From Mesorhizobium sp. LHD-90 (GTDB lineage Bacteria; Pseudomonadota; Alphaproteobacteria; Rhizobiales; Rhizobiaceae), in assembly GCF_030929505.1 (NCBI RefSeq), contig NZ_JAVFVV010000003.1, positions 1 to 64,000 of the forward strand: a stretch of 64,000 bases of DNA. The letters run 5' to 3'. Below are positions 16,536 to 25,757 of the stretch, in pieces. The notes below the pieces were generated by a model, which saw nothing but the letters and a program-made list of their open reading frames with translations, had not been told where the DNA came from and made no database searches. The translations under genes and the position numbers were made by a program. Positions within the stretch are counted from its first letter, which is position 1; each line of letters opens with the position of its first letter.

Positions 16536-17303
16536 TCAGATGGCGGTCAGCCCCCCGTCGACGAACATGAACGAACCGGTCATGTAGGACGCATCGTCCG
16601 ACGCCAGGAACGCCACCGCGCCGGCGATCTCCTCCGGCTCGGCGCCGCGGCGCAGCGGGATGTTCTGGATCTGCCACTCGTAGACTTTCGGGTCGGCGAC
16701 CAATTCGCGCACGATCGGCGTCAGCGTGAAGCCGGGCACCACGACATTGACGCGGATTCCTTCCGGCGCGTGGTCGACCGCCATCACCCGAGACAGTCCG
16801 TGGACGCCGCCCTTGGACGAGCCGTAAGCTATGTTGGCCGGCGTGCAGCCCGACATGCCGGTCGGCGAGCCGGTCAGCACCACCGCGCCCTTGCCGGCGG
16901 TGCGCTTGATGGCCGCCACGCCGTGCTTGCAGGCGAGATACATGCCGGTCAGGTTGACGCCGACGATCTCGTCCCAGACTTCCTTGGGCAGGGCGTCGAC
17001 CTTGCGGTCGCGTTCGCCGGAAAAGATGCCGGCATTGGAGACGAGGATATCGAGCCGTCCAAAGGCTTCGACGACGCTGCTCATCGCAGCCTCGACGCCC
17101 GCCTCGTCGCTGACATCGACCTTTATCACGATCGCCTCGCCACCGGCGTCCCGGATCATGACTGCCGTCTTCTCGGCGCTATCGGCCTTCCAGTCGAGAA
17201 CGGCAACCTTGCAGCCTTCCTCGGCGAGCCGAATGGCGGCGGCCTGACCGATACCGGAACCGGCGCCCGTGACGGCCGCGACCTTTCCCTTCAAGCCCCG
17301 CAT
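16536..17303 (-). CDS. Short-chain dehydrogenase/reductase
   Basis: 255 aa. TGAGSGIG at 12-19; catalytic Ser146, Tyr160 and Lys164 (YGSSK). Asp37 at the end of beta-2 suggests NAD preference. The start ATG at 17303 is supported by GGGAGGAACA directly before it; an upstream GTG-type extension would add an unlikely leader. It is first gene of the operon with the CUT2 importer, so it probably oxidises the imported sugar or polyol at a ring carbon, giving a lactone or ketose. Palindromic operator-like sites lie upstream at 17344-17381. Confidence 0.88.
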   Translation of the reverse strand: MRGLKGKVAAVTGAGSGIGQAAAIRLAEEGCKVAVLDWKADSAEKTAVMIRDAGGEAIVIKVDVSDEAGVEAAMSSVVEAFGRLDILVSNAGIFSGERDRKVDALPKEVWDEIVGVNLTGMYLACKHGVAAIKRTAGKGAVVLTGSPTGMSGCTPANIAYGSSKGGVHGLSRVMAVDHAPEGIRVNVVVPGFTLTPIVRELVADPKVYEWQIQNIPLRRGAEPEEIAGAVAFLASDDASYMTGSFMFVDGGLTAI

Positions 17304-17343
17304 TGTTCCTCCCGGCGCCCTCGAAAGCATCGAGGGCGGAGTG

Positions 17344-17381
17344 ACGATTTTATCGTTCTCGATGCGATAATATCGTTTCCA
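17344..17381. promoter_or_regulatory. Operator-like palindromes upstream of the SDR-sugar importer operon
   Basis: Two palindromes lie side by side: ACGATTTTATCGT (17344-17356) and GCGATAATATCGT (17364-17376). The segment 17368-17381 also matches, at 12 of 14 positions, the reverse complement of the TTGAAACGATATCA site at 24624. The region 17304-17513 has no gene and separates this operon promoter from the end of the upstream ATPase gene. A regulator binding here is likely; its identity is not shown. Confidence 0.5.
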
Positions 17382-17513
17382 TTTCGATCGTCAAGCAATG
17401 GATCAGAGTTGTTGTCTGCTCCGAATTTCACTGGAATTCTCTTCGAGAAATCGGTTCCATTTCCTTGGCTTCGCCGTTGCTGGACAGAGAAAGCCGCCGG
17501 ATGCCACTTCGTA

Positions 17514-19004
17514 TCACGCCGCCTGCGGCGCCCGGCCATGTGCCTCGAGGCGGGTGATGTCGGTGGCGAGTTGTTCGACGTGATCGTAGGAGGCCGAAGA
17601 CAGCGGCGGCGACAGCCGGCCGTCGGACACCACATAGGCGGTGTCCGCGACCTCGAAAATCTCCAGCACCTCGGTACAGAAAATCACGACGGCCTTGCCG
17701 CCGGCAGCATAGTCGCGCAGCAGCCGATAGATCTCGCCCTTGGAATGGATGTCGACGCCGCGCGTCGGCTCCTCCAGCACCAGCAGTTCGGGTGAGCAGT
17801 TCAGCGCCTGGGCAATCGCCACTTTCTGCTGGTTGCCGCCGGAGAGCGATCGGATCGGCTGGCTTATCGAGCCAGTCTTGACCAGGAAACGCTTCACTGC
17901 CGACTGTGCCAGCAGCTTCATCCGTCCCTTCTTCAGGGCGAGGCCGGGCCAGGCGATTTCGGGTACGCCCAGTCGCACAAGAAGGTTTTCGCCGACGGAA
18001 AAATTCGAATAGAGGCTGAGCGTGCGGGTAGCCGGCACGTAGGAGCGGAGCCTGCGCAGCCCGACATCGCCGGTCTCGCCCAGCCTGATCGAACCGGTGG
18101 TGCGCTCCAGCCCAGCGAAGGAGCGCAGCAACTCGCGCGCGCCGGAGCCTTCGACGCCCATCAGCGCGACGATCTCGCCGGCATGGGCGTCGAAGTCGAT
18201 GCCGCGGAACGCGGTCTGGTGCGACCAGCCGCGCACGGAAAAGAGCGGCTTCGCCGATTTCGCGCCGGCGGCGCGGCCGTCCGCGGGGGCGGCCTGCACG
18301 CTCTCGGTCACGAGTTGCCGCGCCAGCCCTTCTTCGGTCAGTGCCTCGCCGGACAGGATCGTGCGGACGCGCCCGTCGCGCACCACCGCTACCCGTGCGC
18401 AATGCGAGACCAGATCGTTGAGGCGATGGGTGATCAGCACCACCATGCGGCCCGACCCGGCGAGCTTGTGCATCTCGCGAAACAGTTCGTCGGATTCTTC
18501 CGCCGTCAGCGCCGAGTTAGGCTCGTCGAACAGGAAGACGCGCGCCTGGCGGGCCACGGCGCGGGCAATCTCGGTGCGTTGCTGAGTCGCCAGCGAGCAG
18601 TCGGAGAGCGCCGTATCGCGCCACGGCGCCAGGCCAAGCACATCCATGACGGCGGCGTCGGCGCTGCGGAGTTTCGGCCAGGCGCGGCCCGTTCCTTCGC
18701 GACCCGCCATGACATTCTGCGCCACCGTCAGGTTCGGGAAAAGCTGCGGCTCCTGATGAACCACCGCCACCGCATGCCAGTCGTCGGCCGGCGACCACGG
18801 CTTTCCGTCGAAGCTCAAGACCCCGGCGCTCGGCCGCTCCTCACCACCGATGATGCGCACCAGCGTCGATTTGCCGGCGCCGTTGGGGCCGGCGATGCCA
18901 AGAATTTCACCGGGCTTGATGTCGAGGTCGATGCCGGCGAGCGCGATCGTGTTGCCGTAGTTTTTGCTGACGCCGCGCAGGCTGATGCCGCTTGTCGCGC
19001 TCAT
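17514..19004 (-). CDS. Sugar ABC transporter ATPase, two-domain (RbsA type)
   Basis: 496 aa, two ABC domains. N-domain Walker A GPNGAGKST, Walker B VFLFDEPNSAL; its signature is the diverged SLATQQRTEIARAV rather than LSGGQ. C-domain has degenerate Walker A GVEGSGAREL, signature SLSGGNQQK and LEEPTRGVD. The ATG at 19004 overlaps the end of the permease gene (ATGA), so expression is coupled. It is last in the six-gene leftward operon SDR, SMP-30, dehydratase, binding protein, permease, ATPase. Confidence 0.9.
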   Translation of the reverse strand: MSATSGISLRGVSKNYGNTIALAGIDLDIKPGEILGIAGPNGAGKSTLVRIIGGEERPSAGVLSFDGKPWSPADDWHAVAVVHQEPQLFPNLTVAQNVMAGREGTGRAWPKLRSADAAVMDVLGLAPWRDTALSDCSLATQQRTEIARAVARQARVFLFDEPNSALTAEESDELFREMHKLAGSGRMVVLITHRLNDLVSHCARVAVVRDGRVRTILSGEALTEEGLARQLVTESVQAAPADGRAAGAKSAKPLFSVRGWSHQTAFRGIDFDAHAGEIVALMGVEGSGARELLRSFAGLERTTGSIRLGETGDVGLRRLRSYVPATRTLSLYSNFSVGENLLVRLGVPEIAWPGLALKKGRMKLLAQSAVKRFLVKTGSISQPIRSLSGGNQQKVAIAQALNCSPELLVLEEPTRGVDIHSKGEIYRLLRDYAAGGKAVVIFCTEVLEIFEVADTAYVVSDGRLSPPLSSASYDHVEQLATDITRLEAHGRAPQAA

Positions 19005-20050
19005 GCCGCGCGCCTCTTGCGCAGCGATGTGAGGAACAGGTCGAGCGACACAGCGCCGATGGTGACCGCGCCGAGGAATATCTGCTGGACGTGCGGGCCG
19101 GGCGAGAGCAGGGCGAGGCCGATCTGCAACTCGGCAAGCAGCAGCGCGCCGCCCAGCGTGCCGATCACCGTGCCCTTGCCGCCCGAGAGGCTGGCGCCGC
19201 CGATGATGACGGCGGCGAACACCGGAAAAGTCTGCGATAGGCCGATATCGGGCTGGCTGGTCTGGATGAAGGAGAAGTCGAGGATGCCGGCAATGGCCGC
19301 CAGCACGGAGCAGAGGATGAAGGCGGTGACCTTGTAGCGCTTGACCGGCAGCCGCGCGAGCTTGCCCGCCTCCGGGTTGCCACCGATCGCCATCAGCCGG
19401 AAGCCGAACAGCGACCGATGCAGCAGGAAGCCGACCACCAGCGCGATGCCGATCATCCAGAAGACCTCGATCGACAGGCGGTATTGGCCGATGCTTTGGG
19501 TCAGGCCGATGAAAAAATCCAGCTCGCCTTGAGGCATCTCCGCATCCGGTGGCGGATAGTTGGGATTGAAGGTCGAGGTGTTGGTAATCCAAAGCGACAG
19601 GCCGTAGAGCAGATTGTAGCTGCCCAGCGTCACGATGAAGGACGGTATCCTGAAACTTGTCACCATCAGCCCGTTGAACAGGCCGACCAGCACGCCGACG
19701 CCGATGGCGATCGGTATGGCGAGGTAGACCGACACGCCCATGACGATCCAGACGACGGCAAGCGTGTTGGCCGCAAGTCCGTACATGGCGCCGAAGGAGA
19801 GATCGATCTCGCCGACCACGATGACGAGCGTCAGGCCGAGCGCCATGATGGCGACGGAACTCATGGCGCGCAGCACCGAGACGCCGAGCACGGGATTGGC
19901 GAAGTTCGGATTGATGAAGATGAAGATCAGCGCGACGAGGATGACCGCCAGGAACAGGCCCCCCAGCCGCAGCACCACGTCGAGCGTCGCCTTTCCGACG
20001 CCCGTTGCGGCGGGCCGCGGCGCGGCGGACTGCGTCGTGTCGGTCGTCAT
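19001..20050 (-). CDS. Sugar ABC transporter permease (RbsC type)
   Basis: 349 aa with about ten hydrophobic segments. The family signature VVGEIDLSFGAMYG, the RSLFGFRLMAIGGNPEAGKLA loop and the GGASLSGGKGTVIGTLGG turn are present. A Ser/Pro/Ala-rich cytoplasmic leader of about 20 residues precedes the first membrane segment. ATG 20050 follows AGAGG; a TTG one codon earlier is possible. It lies between the binding-protein gene (with an intervening stem-loop) and the coupled ATPase gene. Confidence 0.92.
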   Translation of the reverse strand: MTTDTTQSAAPRPAATGVGKATLDVVLRLGGLFLAVILVALIFIFINPNFANPVLGVSVLRAMSSVAIMALGLTLVIVVGEIDLSFGAMYGLAANTLAVVWIVMGVSVYLAIPIAIGVGVLVGLFNGLMVTSFRIPSFIVTLGSYNLLYGLSLWITNTSTFNPNYPPPDAEMPQGELDFFIGLTQSIGQYRLSIEVFWMIGIALVVGFLLHRSLFGFRLMAIGGNPEAGKLARLPVKRYKVTAFILCSVLAAIAGILDFSFIQTSQPDIGLSQTFPVFAAVIIGGASLSGGKGTVIGTLGGALLLAELQIGLALLSPGPHVQQIFLGAVTIGAVSLDLFLTSLRKRRAA

Positions 20051-20080
20051 CAAGAACCTCTGGCGTCGTTGAAACGGAAT

Positions 20081-20104
20081 GCGGGCGGGAGAAATCCCGC
20101 CCGC
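20081..20104. other. Intra-operon stem-loop between binding-protein and permease genes
   Basis: GCGGGCGGGA pairs perfectly with TCCCGCCCGC over 10 bp, with a four-base loop. It sits directly downstream of the leftward binding-protein gene and before the permease. It probably protects or partly terminates the upstream transcript, as in other binding-protein-first importer operons. Confidence 0.72.
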
Positions 20105-20118
20105 GGGAATGCTGGTTG

Positions 20119-21237
20119 CTATTTTGCCTGCAGGGTGCGGTCGAGTTCCTCGCGCGCCTTGGCAACGTCGGCCTTCATGACGGCCTTCAGCGTCTGCGTG
20201 TTGGGCAGGATTTCGCCGTCCTTCAGGAATTTTGCGCAGGCCGGTCCGCCAAAGGCGGCCTGGTCGGGCCAGCGCTGGTCGAGCTGCGCCACCTGGATGC
20301 CCTTCTCGATGGCGTCGAGCTGGCCTTTTGAGGAGTTCCAGCCGATGGTGAAGACCTTGCCTTCCAGCCCGAGATCGACGATTGCGCGGTCGGCATGTTC
20401 GGCGCCGATGTCGACGTTCTGGATGAACTGCACGTTGGGATTGGCGAGCAGGAAGGCCTTGTAGACGTCGTAGGTCTTGCCCGGCTCATAGGAAGTGTTG
20501 AGGCCGTTCGCCGCCGCCGTGACGAAAGTAGCGTCGGGAATGGCCGCCTTGATGCCTTCTTCAAAACCCTTCATCCGGCCCTGCGCCCAGAACTGCGTGG
20601 GGTCGCCGCCGGAGACGGCAAAGACCTTGATGTCGGTCTTGTTGTTGTCCTTGATCCACTTCAGCACGGTCTCGGCGGCGGTGGCGCCTTCCTTGTCCGG
20701 GATCTGGGTGAAGTTGGTGAATTCGTGGCCGCGCGAGGTGACGCCGGCCGTGAACACCGGGATGCCCTGTTCCATCACCTTGTTGGTGATCGCGGTCATG
20801 GCGTCGGAAGAGACCGGCTCGATGCTCAGGCAGTCGATCTCGCCCGCCGCCAGCTTCGCTTCGATCTGGCTGACCTGCATGTTGGGGTCGTTCTGGACGG
20901 GGGCGATGGAGGCACACTCCATTGGGTAGATCTCCTTGCCCATCTTGCAGCCCATCTCGAAGCCCGCCTTGTATTGCGGCGAGAACAGCGGGATGCCCGA
21001 GGCCTGATAGGAGAACACGTAGTTGATCGGCTGGTTGTTCTTGATCTTTTCGGCGATGCGGTCGGCGAGCTTGAAGGTGCCCCAGTCGCGCTTGACCTCG
21101 AAGGGCGCGCCTTCGACCTTGTCGCCGGATTTCGGAATCTGGCTCTCGCTGGATTCCTGCGCGAGCGCGGCGCCGGCAAGCGCCAGGGCGGCGCAGCCGA
21201 CTGCGGCTGCAAGCATATGCTGGTAGATCGTCTTCAC
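20119..21237 (-). CDS. Sugar ABC transporter periplasmic binding protein
   Basis: 372 aa with a Sec signal peptide cut after ALA near residue 26. The two-lobe fold is of the periplasmic-binding-protein-like I type, with INYVFSYQASGIPLFSP at the first strand and AVSGGDPTQFWAQGRMKGFEEG in the hinge region. The start is GTG at 21237, supported by GGGAGG eight bases before. Three cysteines in the mature chain (CKMG, ECAS, DCLS) are more than usual and might form a disulfide. It is fourth gene of the operon whose enzymes suggest a free sugar ligand. Confidence 0.9.
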   Translation of the reverse strand: MKTIYQHMLAAAVGCAALALAGAALAQESSESQIPKSGDKVEGAPFEVKRDWGTFKLADRIAEKIKNNQPINYVFSYQASGIPLFSPQYKAGFEMGCKMGKEIYPMECASIAPVQNDPNMQVSQIEAKLAAGEIDCLSIEPVSSDAMTAITNKVMEQGIPVFTAGVTSRGHEFTNFTQIPDKEGATAAETVLKWIKDNNKTDIKVFAVSGGDPTQFWAQGRMKGFEEGIKAAIPDATFVTAAANGLNTSYEPGKTYDVYKAFLLANPNVQFIQNVDIGAEHADRAIVDLGLEGKVFTIGWNSSKGQLDAIEKGIQVAQLDQRWPDQAAFGGPACAKFLKDGEILPNTQTLKAVMKADVAKAREELDRTLQAK

Positions 21238-21304
21238 TTCAAACCTCCCATTGTTGTCGATCGCACATGTGTTTCCTTGGCGCCCGTGCCAGAGGCTCCT
21301 CTTT

Positions 21305-22444
21305 TCAGACCAGGCCGAGCACCTTTTCGCTGCGATAGCCCTCGACCACCTCCTCGATGACCTCGATGCCGAGGCCCGGGCCGGTCGGCGGATACATCCA
21401 GCCGTCCTTGTGCTCGAACGGTCTGGTCACGAGGTCGTGCTGCATCGGGTTGCGCAGCGGCTTCAGTTCGAACAGCTTGCAGGCCGGCGAGTTGAAGGAG
21501 ATGGCGAGGCTGGCAGCCGACACGATCGCTGACGACCAGGCATGGGCGTTGGCCTGGCGCCGGTAGAATTCGCAGCGCTCCGTCACCTTCTTGAAGCCGG
21601 TGATCCCTTCGGCGCGGCCCGGATCGACGCCGATCACGTCCACCGTGCCGGTCGCCAGCACGCGCTCGAACTGTTCAAGCGTCCACTCGCGCTCACCATA
21701 GGCGATCCGGGTCGTCGTCTTGGCGCGCAGGTTCGCATAGCCCTCCGGGTCCCAGGCGCCGAGCGGCTCCTCGATCCAGGCGAGGTTGTATTCCTCCATC
21801 GCCTTGGCGCGCCGCACTGCGTCGGTGACGTCCCATTTGATGGCGATGCCGTTGTCGATCATCAGCATCTTGTCGCCGAGCACCTCGCGCATCGCCTTGA
21901 CATAGGCGACGTCGCGGTCGTGCTCGTAACCGAGGCGGGCGTTGCCGCGCTTGCCGAAGCCGGTTTTCAGCCCCTGTAGCCCGGTCGAGACCCATTCGGC
22001 GGTCTCTTCGGCCATCTCCTCGATGTTCTCGAAGTGGGCGTGGCAGGAGGCGATGGCCGGCAGGCGCTCGTGCACCGGGCCGCCCAGCAGGTCGAGCACG
22101 CTCTTTCCCAGCGCCTTGCCTTTGAGGTCCCACAGCGCGATGTCGATCGCGGCGGTGGCGTAGGAGGCGATGCCGCCGTGATAGCCGTACCACCAGGCCT
22201 GTTGCTTGTTCTGCCGCCACAGCGCCTCGGTGTGGACCGGATCCTTGCCGACCAGGTTTGGCGCCATGCCTTCGATGATCGCCTTGGCGGCGAAGTTGGC
22301 CTCCGGAAACTGGGTGATGGATTCGCCCCAGCCGACCTGACCGTCATCGGCTGTGACCTTCGCCAGGCAGAGATGCCGCAGCGCGTTGAAATCGTTCGGC
22401 TCCGGATAGCTGACCGGAATGGCTTCGACTTTTGCGATCTTCAT
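21305..22444 (-). CDS. Enolase-superfamily dehydratase (mandelate racemase/muconate lactonizing type)
   Basis: 379 aa. Barrel motifs: Lys160 in GLKTGFGKRG, metal ligands Asp197 (IDNG), Glu225 (WIEEP) and Glu251 (YGERE), Asp274, and His301 (ANAHAW) as candidate general base. The lysine motif is K-T-G-F-G-K rather than the usual KxK. Predicted role is syn or anti elimination of water from an aldonate to a 2-keto-3-deoxy acid. It is third in the operon after SDR and SMP-30 lactonase, which would supply the aldonate, and is followed by the importer genes. Substrate unproven. Confidence 0.85.
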   Translation of the reverse strand: MKIAKVEAIPVSYPEPNDFNALRHLCLAKVTADDGQVGWGESITQFPEANFAAKAIIEGMAPNLVGKDPVHTEALWRQNKQQAWWYGYHGGIASYATAAIDIALWDLKGKALGKSVLDLLGGPVHERLPAIASCHAHFENIEEMAEETAEWVSTGLQGLKTGFGKRGNARLGYEHDRDVAYVKAMREVLGDKMLMIDNGIAIKWDVTDAVRRAKAMEEYNLAWIEEPLGAWDPEGYANLRAKTTTRIAYGEREWTLEQFERVLATGTVDVIGVDPGRAEGITGFKKVTERCEFYRRQANAHAWSSAIVSAASLAISFNSPACKLFELKPLRNPMQHDLVTRPFEHKDGWMYPPTGPGLGIEVIEEVVEGYRSEKVLGLV

Positions 22445-22456
22445 GCGTGAAAATTC

Positions 22457-23335
22457 CTACCCAATCGCTCCACGTAACAGCGGCATGCCTTCGACGCCGA
22501 GATCGACCTCGACGAGCCGGCCTGTCATCGCCGCGCCGGTGACGTCGAAAGGACCCATGTCGCAGCAGAACAGTTTGCCGCCCTTGCCGAAGGCGCAGTT
22601 GAGGATCGTGCCACCGACCTCCAGGAAGTCGACCGGCGTGCCGTCCTTGCGGATATGGTCGACGCCGCCCGAGGCAACGGTCGTGATCCAGAAGTCGCCA
22701 TTGGCGTCGATCTTCAGACCGTCCGGGATATGGCCGTCGGGCAGGGTGTGTATGACGGTCTTCTTGCCGTCGGGGGTGCGGCGCACGACCCGCAGCGTGT
22801 AGGATTCGACCCAGACGATCGATCCGTCGGGCTCGGCGACGATGCCGTTCGGATAGACGAAGTCGAGTTCCTCAAGGATTTTTGCCACGCCGTTCTTCTC
22901 GATCACCACGATACGGCCGGGATGCGGTTTTTCGGCAGGGTTCCAGTCGCCGGAATCGGTGAAGTAGAGTTTTCCGTCCGGGCCGAAGGTAAGGTCGTTC
23001 GGCCCGTCGAATTTCTTACCGTCGGCTTCGGTCACCAGCACCTCCACCCTGCCGTTCGCAAGAGTCTTCTGGATCGAAGGTGGGCGGTGCACCGGCGCGA
23101 CCCAGGCGCCGACATTCGGTGTCTGGGTGGAGTAGACCGCGCCGTCGGTGCCGAGCATGCAGGCGTTCGGACCACCGCCGACAAAGGCATATTGCCCCTG
23201 CGTGTCCGTCTTCGGATCCCAGAAGCCGATCTCGCTGGCATAGGTATTGGCGAAGATCACGCGTCCGTCGTCGAGCTCGTAGGGGCCTTCAGGATGGCCC
23301 AGGCCCGTCGCGCGGGTTCGTGTCGGCTTCTTCAT
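22457..23335 (-). CDS. SMP-30/gluconolactonase-family lactonase
   Basis: 292 aa, a six-bladed beta-propeller of the SMP-30/LRE family. The blade motifs GPNDLTFGPDGKLYFTD and YPNGIVAEPDGSIVWVES carry the usual metal-binding asparagines and the catalytic aspartate region (IPDGLKIDANGDFW). These calcium- or zinc-dependent enzymes hydrolyse sugar lactones to aldonates. ATG 23335 follows GGGGAGGAG. It lies between the SDR (sugar oxidation) and the dehydratase, so the three give the first steps of an oxidative sugar pathway. Confidence 0.9.
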   Translation of the reverse strand: MKKPTRTRATGLGHPEGPYELDDGRVIFANTYASEIGFWDPKTDTQGQYAFVGGGPNACMLGTDGAVYSTQTPNVGAWVAPVHRPPSIQKTLANGRVEVLVTEADGKKFDGPNDLTFGPDGKLYFTDSGDWNPAEKPHPGRIVVIEKNGVAKILEELDFVYPNGIVAEPDGSIVWVESYTLRVVRRTPDGKKTVIHTLPDGHIPDGLKIDANGDFWITTVASGGVDHIRKDGTPVDFLEVGGTILNCAFGKGGKLFCCDMGPFDVTGAAMTGRLVEVDLGVEGMPLLRGAIG

Positions 23336-23365
23336 GATCTCCTCCCCATGGTCCTCAACTCCGTC

Positions 23366-24115
23366 TCACCAATTGACCGTTCCGCCGGTGAAATTTACCG
23401 CTTGGCCGGTCATGTAGGCCGCCTCGTCGGACAGCAGGAACTGGATCAGGCCGGCGCATTCGTCGGCGCTGGCGCCGCGGCCGAGTGGCACCGCCTTCTT
23501 GCGCTGCGCGTCGAGTTCGGCCGCTGTGATGCCGCGCTTCCTCGCCACGCCCGCCAGGAAGTTATCCTGCATCTCGGTATCGACAATGCCCGGACAGATG
23601 GCGTTGACCCGCACGGGCCGGTCGGCAAGCGCATAGGCAAACGAGCGGGTGATCGACAGAATCGTCGTCTTGGATGCCGCATATGCCGCGACGTCTGTCG
23701 AGGTCGCCAGTTTTGCCGAACTCGACGAGAGGTTGACGATGGCGCCGCCTGGCCTGAGGCGCGGTCCTATGCCCTGGCACAGGAAGAAGACCGCTTCGGC
23801 GTTGACGGTCTGGATGGAGCGCCATTCCTCGACCGTGACTTCGAGGATCGGCTTCACCCGCAGCATGCCGGCCGAGTTGACGAGATAGTCGAAGCCTTCC
23901 GCCTCGCGAGACAGTGCCTCGCGCTGGGCTTGGTCGGCAAGGTCGGCCGATCTGGTCCGGCAACCCTGCCGCGCAAGGTCTTCGAGTCCGTTTTCATCGA
24001 TGTCGACCGCGAGCACATGGATGCCTTCGGCACGCAGGCGACGCGCCACGGCCTTGCCGATACCGCGCGCGGCCCCAGTCACCACCGCCCTCTTGCCGTC
24101 GTTGCCAGAACCCAT
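23366..24115 (-). CDS. Short-chain dehydrogenase, probable sugar 1-dehydrogenase
   Basis: 249 aa. TGAARGIG at 13-20, NSAG at 80-83, catalytic serine in the SSSS run at 130-133, Tyr145 and Lys149. Asp38 (VLAVDID) points to NAD. ATG 24115 has GAGG just before it; a GTG nine bases upstream is the alternative start. As first gene of the operon with SMP-30 and a dehydratase, it is the likely sugar dehydrogenase forming the lactone. The promoter region carries a LacI-type site at 24229. Confidence 0.87.
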   Translation of the reverse strand: MGSGNDGKRAVVTGAARGIGKAVARRLRAEGIHVLAVDIDENGLEDLARQGCRTRSADLADQAQREALSREAEGFDYLVNSAGMLRVKPILEVTVEEWRSIQTVNAEAVFFLCQGIGPRLRPGGAIVNLSSSSAKLATSTDVAAYAASKTTILSITRSFAYALADRPVRVNAICPGIVDTEMQDNFLAGVARKRGITAAELDAQRKKAVPLGRGASADECAGLIQFLLSDEAAYMTGQAVNFTGGTVNW

Positions 24116-24674
24116 CGACCTCACCCACGCGCACTCGCGCTGACGCCGTCGCGCTCCGGGCGTCGGCCTCGGGGCAGGGCGTCTCGACGGCCGCCGGCCC
24201 TCCCGAGGCGGCGGTCGGACAAACTATATTGAAACGTTCCCATGAAGCGCAAGTGAAATTGTTCGCGCCGCTCGGCATGAGGCAAAACCAGTTTCCTTCG
24301 AAGCCGGAAGGCAGCGATGAGGCAGAGCGATCGCCGGTATTTTTCGAGGCGCAGATTAAGACCCAGTCGCTCCATTCGCCCGGACGCACTGTCGCAAATA
24401 ACGGATCAAACCATTGTGCGATGCGGCCAGGCTCGTTTTTCCTGGCGCAGCCAAGGGCGAGGCGGTGCCCGCGACTCCCGGTGAGCATCGGGCGGCCGCG
24501 ATCAGCGGCGGCCGGCCGGACTTTCATGCGCGAAGCCGGTTTGCATCGCCTGCGCCTTATCGTTCGATCAAACGCTTCCTACTCCGCGAGCGTCTTGAAA
24601 AGGTGCAAAAGCGCCGCTACTAATTGAAACGATATCATGACGGGACGTCCGAAGAGCCTCGTATTGGAGACAAC
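24116..24674. promoter_or_regulatory. 559-bp divergent intergenic region with two LacI-like sites
   Basis: No gene is supported here. TTGAAACGTTCC (24229-24240) lies on the side of the leftward SDR operon, and TTGAAACGATATCA (24624-24637) lies 37 bp before the ATG of the rightward dehydrogenase operon. Both share the TTGAAACG half-site of the palindrome at 31405. The middle part has stop-broken frames and no repeat I can see. Confidence 0.5.
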
Positions 24675-25757
24675 ATGGCGGGATTCAGGATCGCGGTAAT
24701 CGAAGGCGACGGCATCGGCAAGGAGGTGGTGCCGGAAGGCATCCGCGTCGTCGAGGCGGCCGCGAGGGCGTTCGGCATCGGTGTTTTCTGGGACCATCTC
24801 GACTGGGGCTGCGACCACCACGCGCGGTTTGGCCGGATGATGCCCGAAAACGGGCTCGACCGCATAGCCGGGCACGATGCGATCTTCCTCGGCGCGGTCG
24901 GCTGGCCGACCGTGTCGGATTGGGAAGCGCTGTGGACTCTGCTGATGCCGATCCGCCGCAACTTTCAGCAATATGTGAACCTGCGGCCGGTGCGGCTGTT
25001 CGACGGCGTGCCGTCGCCGCTCGCCAATCCTGGCGCCATCGACTTCTACATCGTGCGCGAGAACAATGAGGGCGAGTATTCCGAGATCGGGGGGCGGCTC
25101 TATCCCGGGACAGATCAGGAGATGGCAACGCAAAACACCATCCTGACCCGCCACGGCTGCGATCGCGTCATGCGCTTTGCCTTTGAGCTTGCGGCCAGGC
25201 GCAAGAAGAAACTTACCTCCGCTACAAAATCCAACGGCATCATCCACACCATGCCGTTCTGGGACGAACGGTTCCGGGCGGTCGCACAGGACTATCCCGA
25301 CATCGCCACCGAGCAGTATCATATCGATATCCTGACCGCGCATTTCGTGCGCCGGCCCTCGAGCTTCGACGTGGTGGTGGCGAGCAACCTGTTCGGCGAT
25401 ATCCTGTCCGATCTCGGCCCGGCGGTGACCGGTACGATCGGCATCGCGCCCTCCGGCAATCTCAACCCGGAGCGGCGTTTTCCCTCGATGTTCGAGCCGG
25501 TGCATGGCTCGGCGCCAGACATCGCCGGCCAGAACATCGCCAACCCGATCGGCCAGATCTGGTCCGGCGCGATGATGCTGGAGCATCTCGGCGCGACGGA
25601 AGCTGCCGCGGCGATCGTCGCGGCGATCGAGCGCGTGCTCGCCTCCGGCGAAAACCTCACTCGCGACATGGGCGGCACCGCCTCGACCACCGCGCTGGGG
25701 CAGGCGATCGCCGACGCGGTGTCCAAGCATCCGGCACGGAGAGCGGCCCATGGCTGA
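24675..25757 (+). CDS. Tartrate/D-malate-type decarboxylating dehydrogenase (TtuC/DmlA-like)
   Basis: 360 aa, beta-decarboxylating dehydrogenase family related to isopropylmalate dehydrogenase. Family motifs: GDGIGKEVVPEG at the N-terminus, IRRNFQQYVNLRPVR substrate arginines, the SATKSNGI lysine segment, NLFGDILSDLGPA with metal-binding aspartates and FEPVHGSAPDIAGQ in the NAD site. The arginine context and DFYIVRENNEGEYSEIGG match tartrate/D-malate dehydrogenases rather than LeuB. ATG 24675 follows GGAGA. It is first gene of a rightward six-gene operon and overlaps the amidohydrolase gene by 8 bp. The natural substrate could be another 2-hydroxy acid. Confidence 0.87.
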   Translation: MAGFRIAVIEGDGIGKEVVPEGIRVVEAAARAFGIGVFWDHLDWGCDHHARFGRMMPENGLDRIAGHDAIFLGAVGWPTVSDWEALWTLLMPIRRNFQQYVNLRPVRLFDGVPSPLANPGAIDFYIVRENNEGEYSEIGGRLYPGTDQEMATQNTILTRHGCDRVMRFAFELAARRKKKLTSATKSNGIIHTMPFWDERFRAVAQDYPDIATEQYHIDILTAHFVRRPSSFDVVVASNLFGDILSDLGPAVTGTIGIAPSGNLNPERRFPSMFEPVHGSAPDIAGQNIANPIGQIWSGAMMLEHLGATEAAAAIVAAIERVLASGENLTRDMGGTASTTALGQAIADAVSKHPARRAAHG

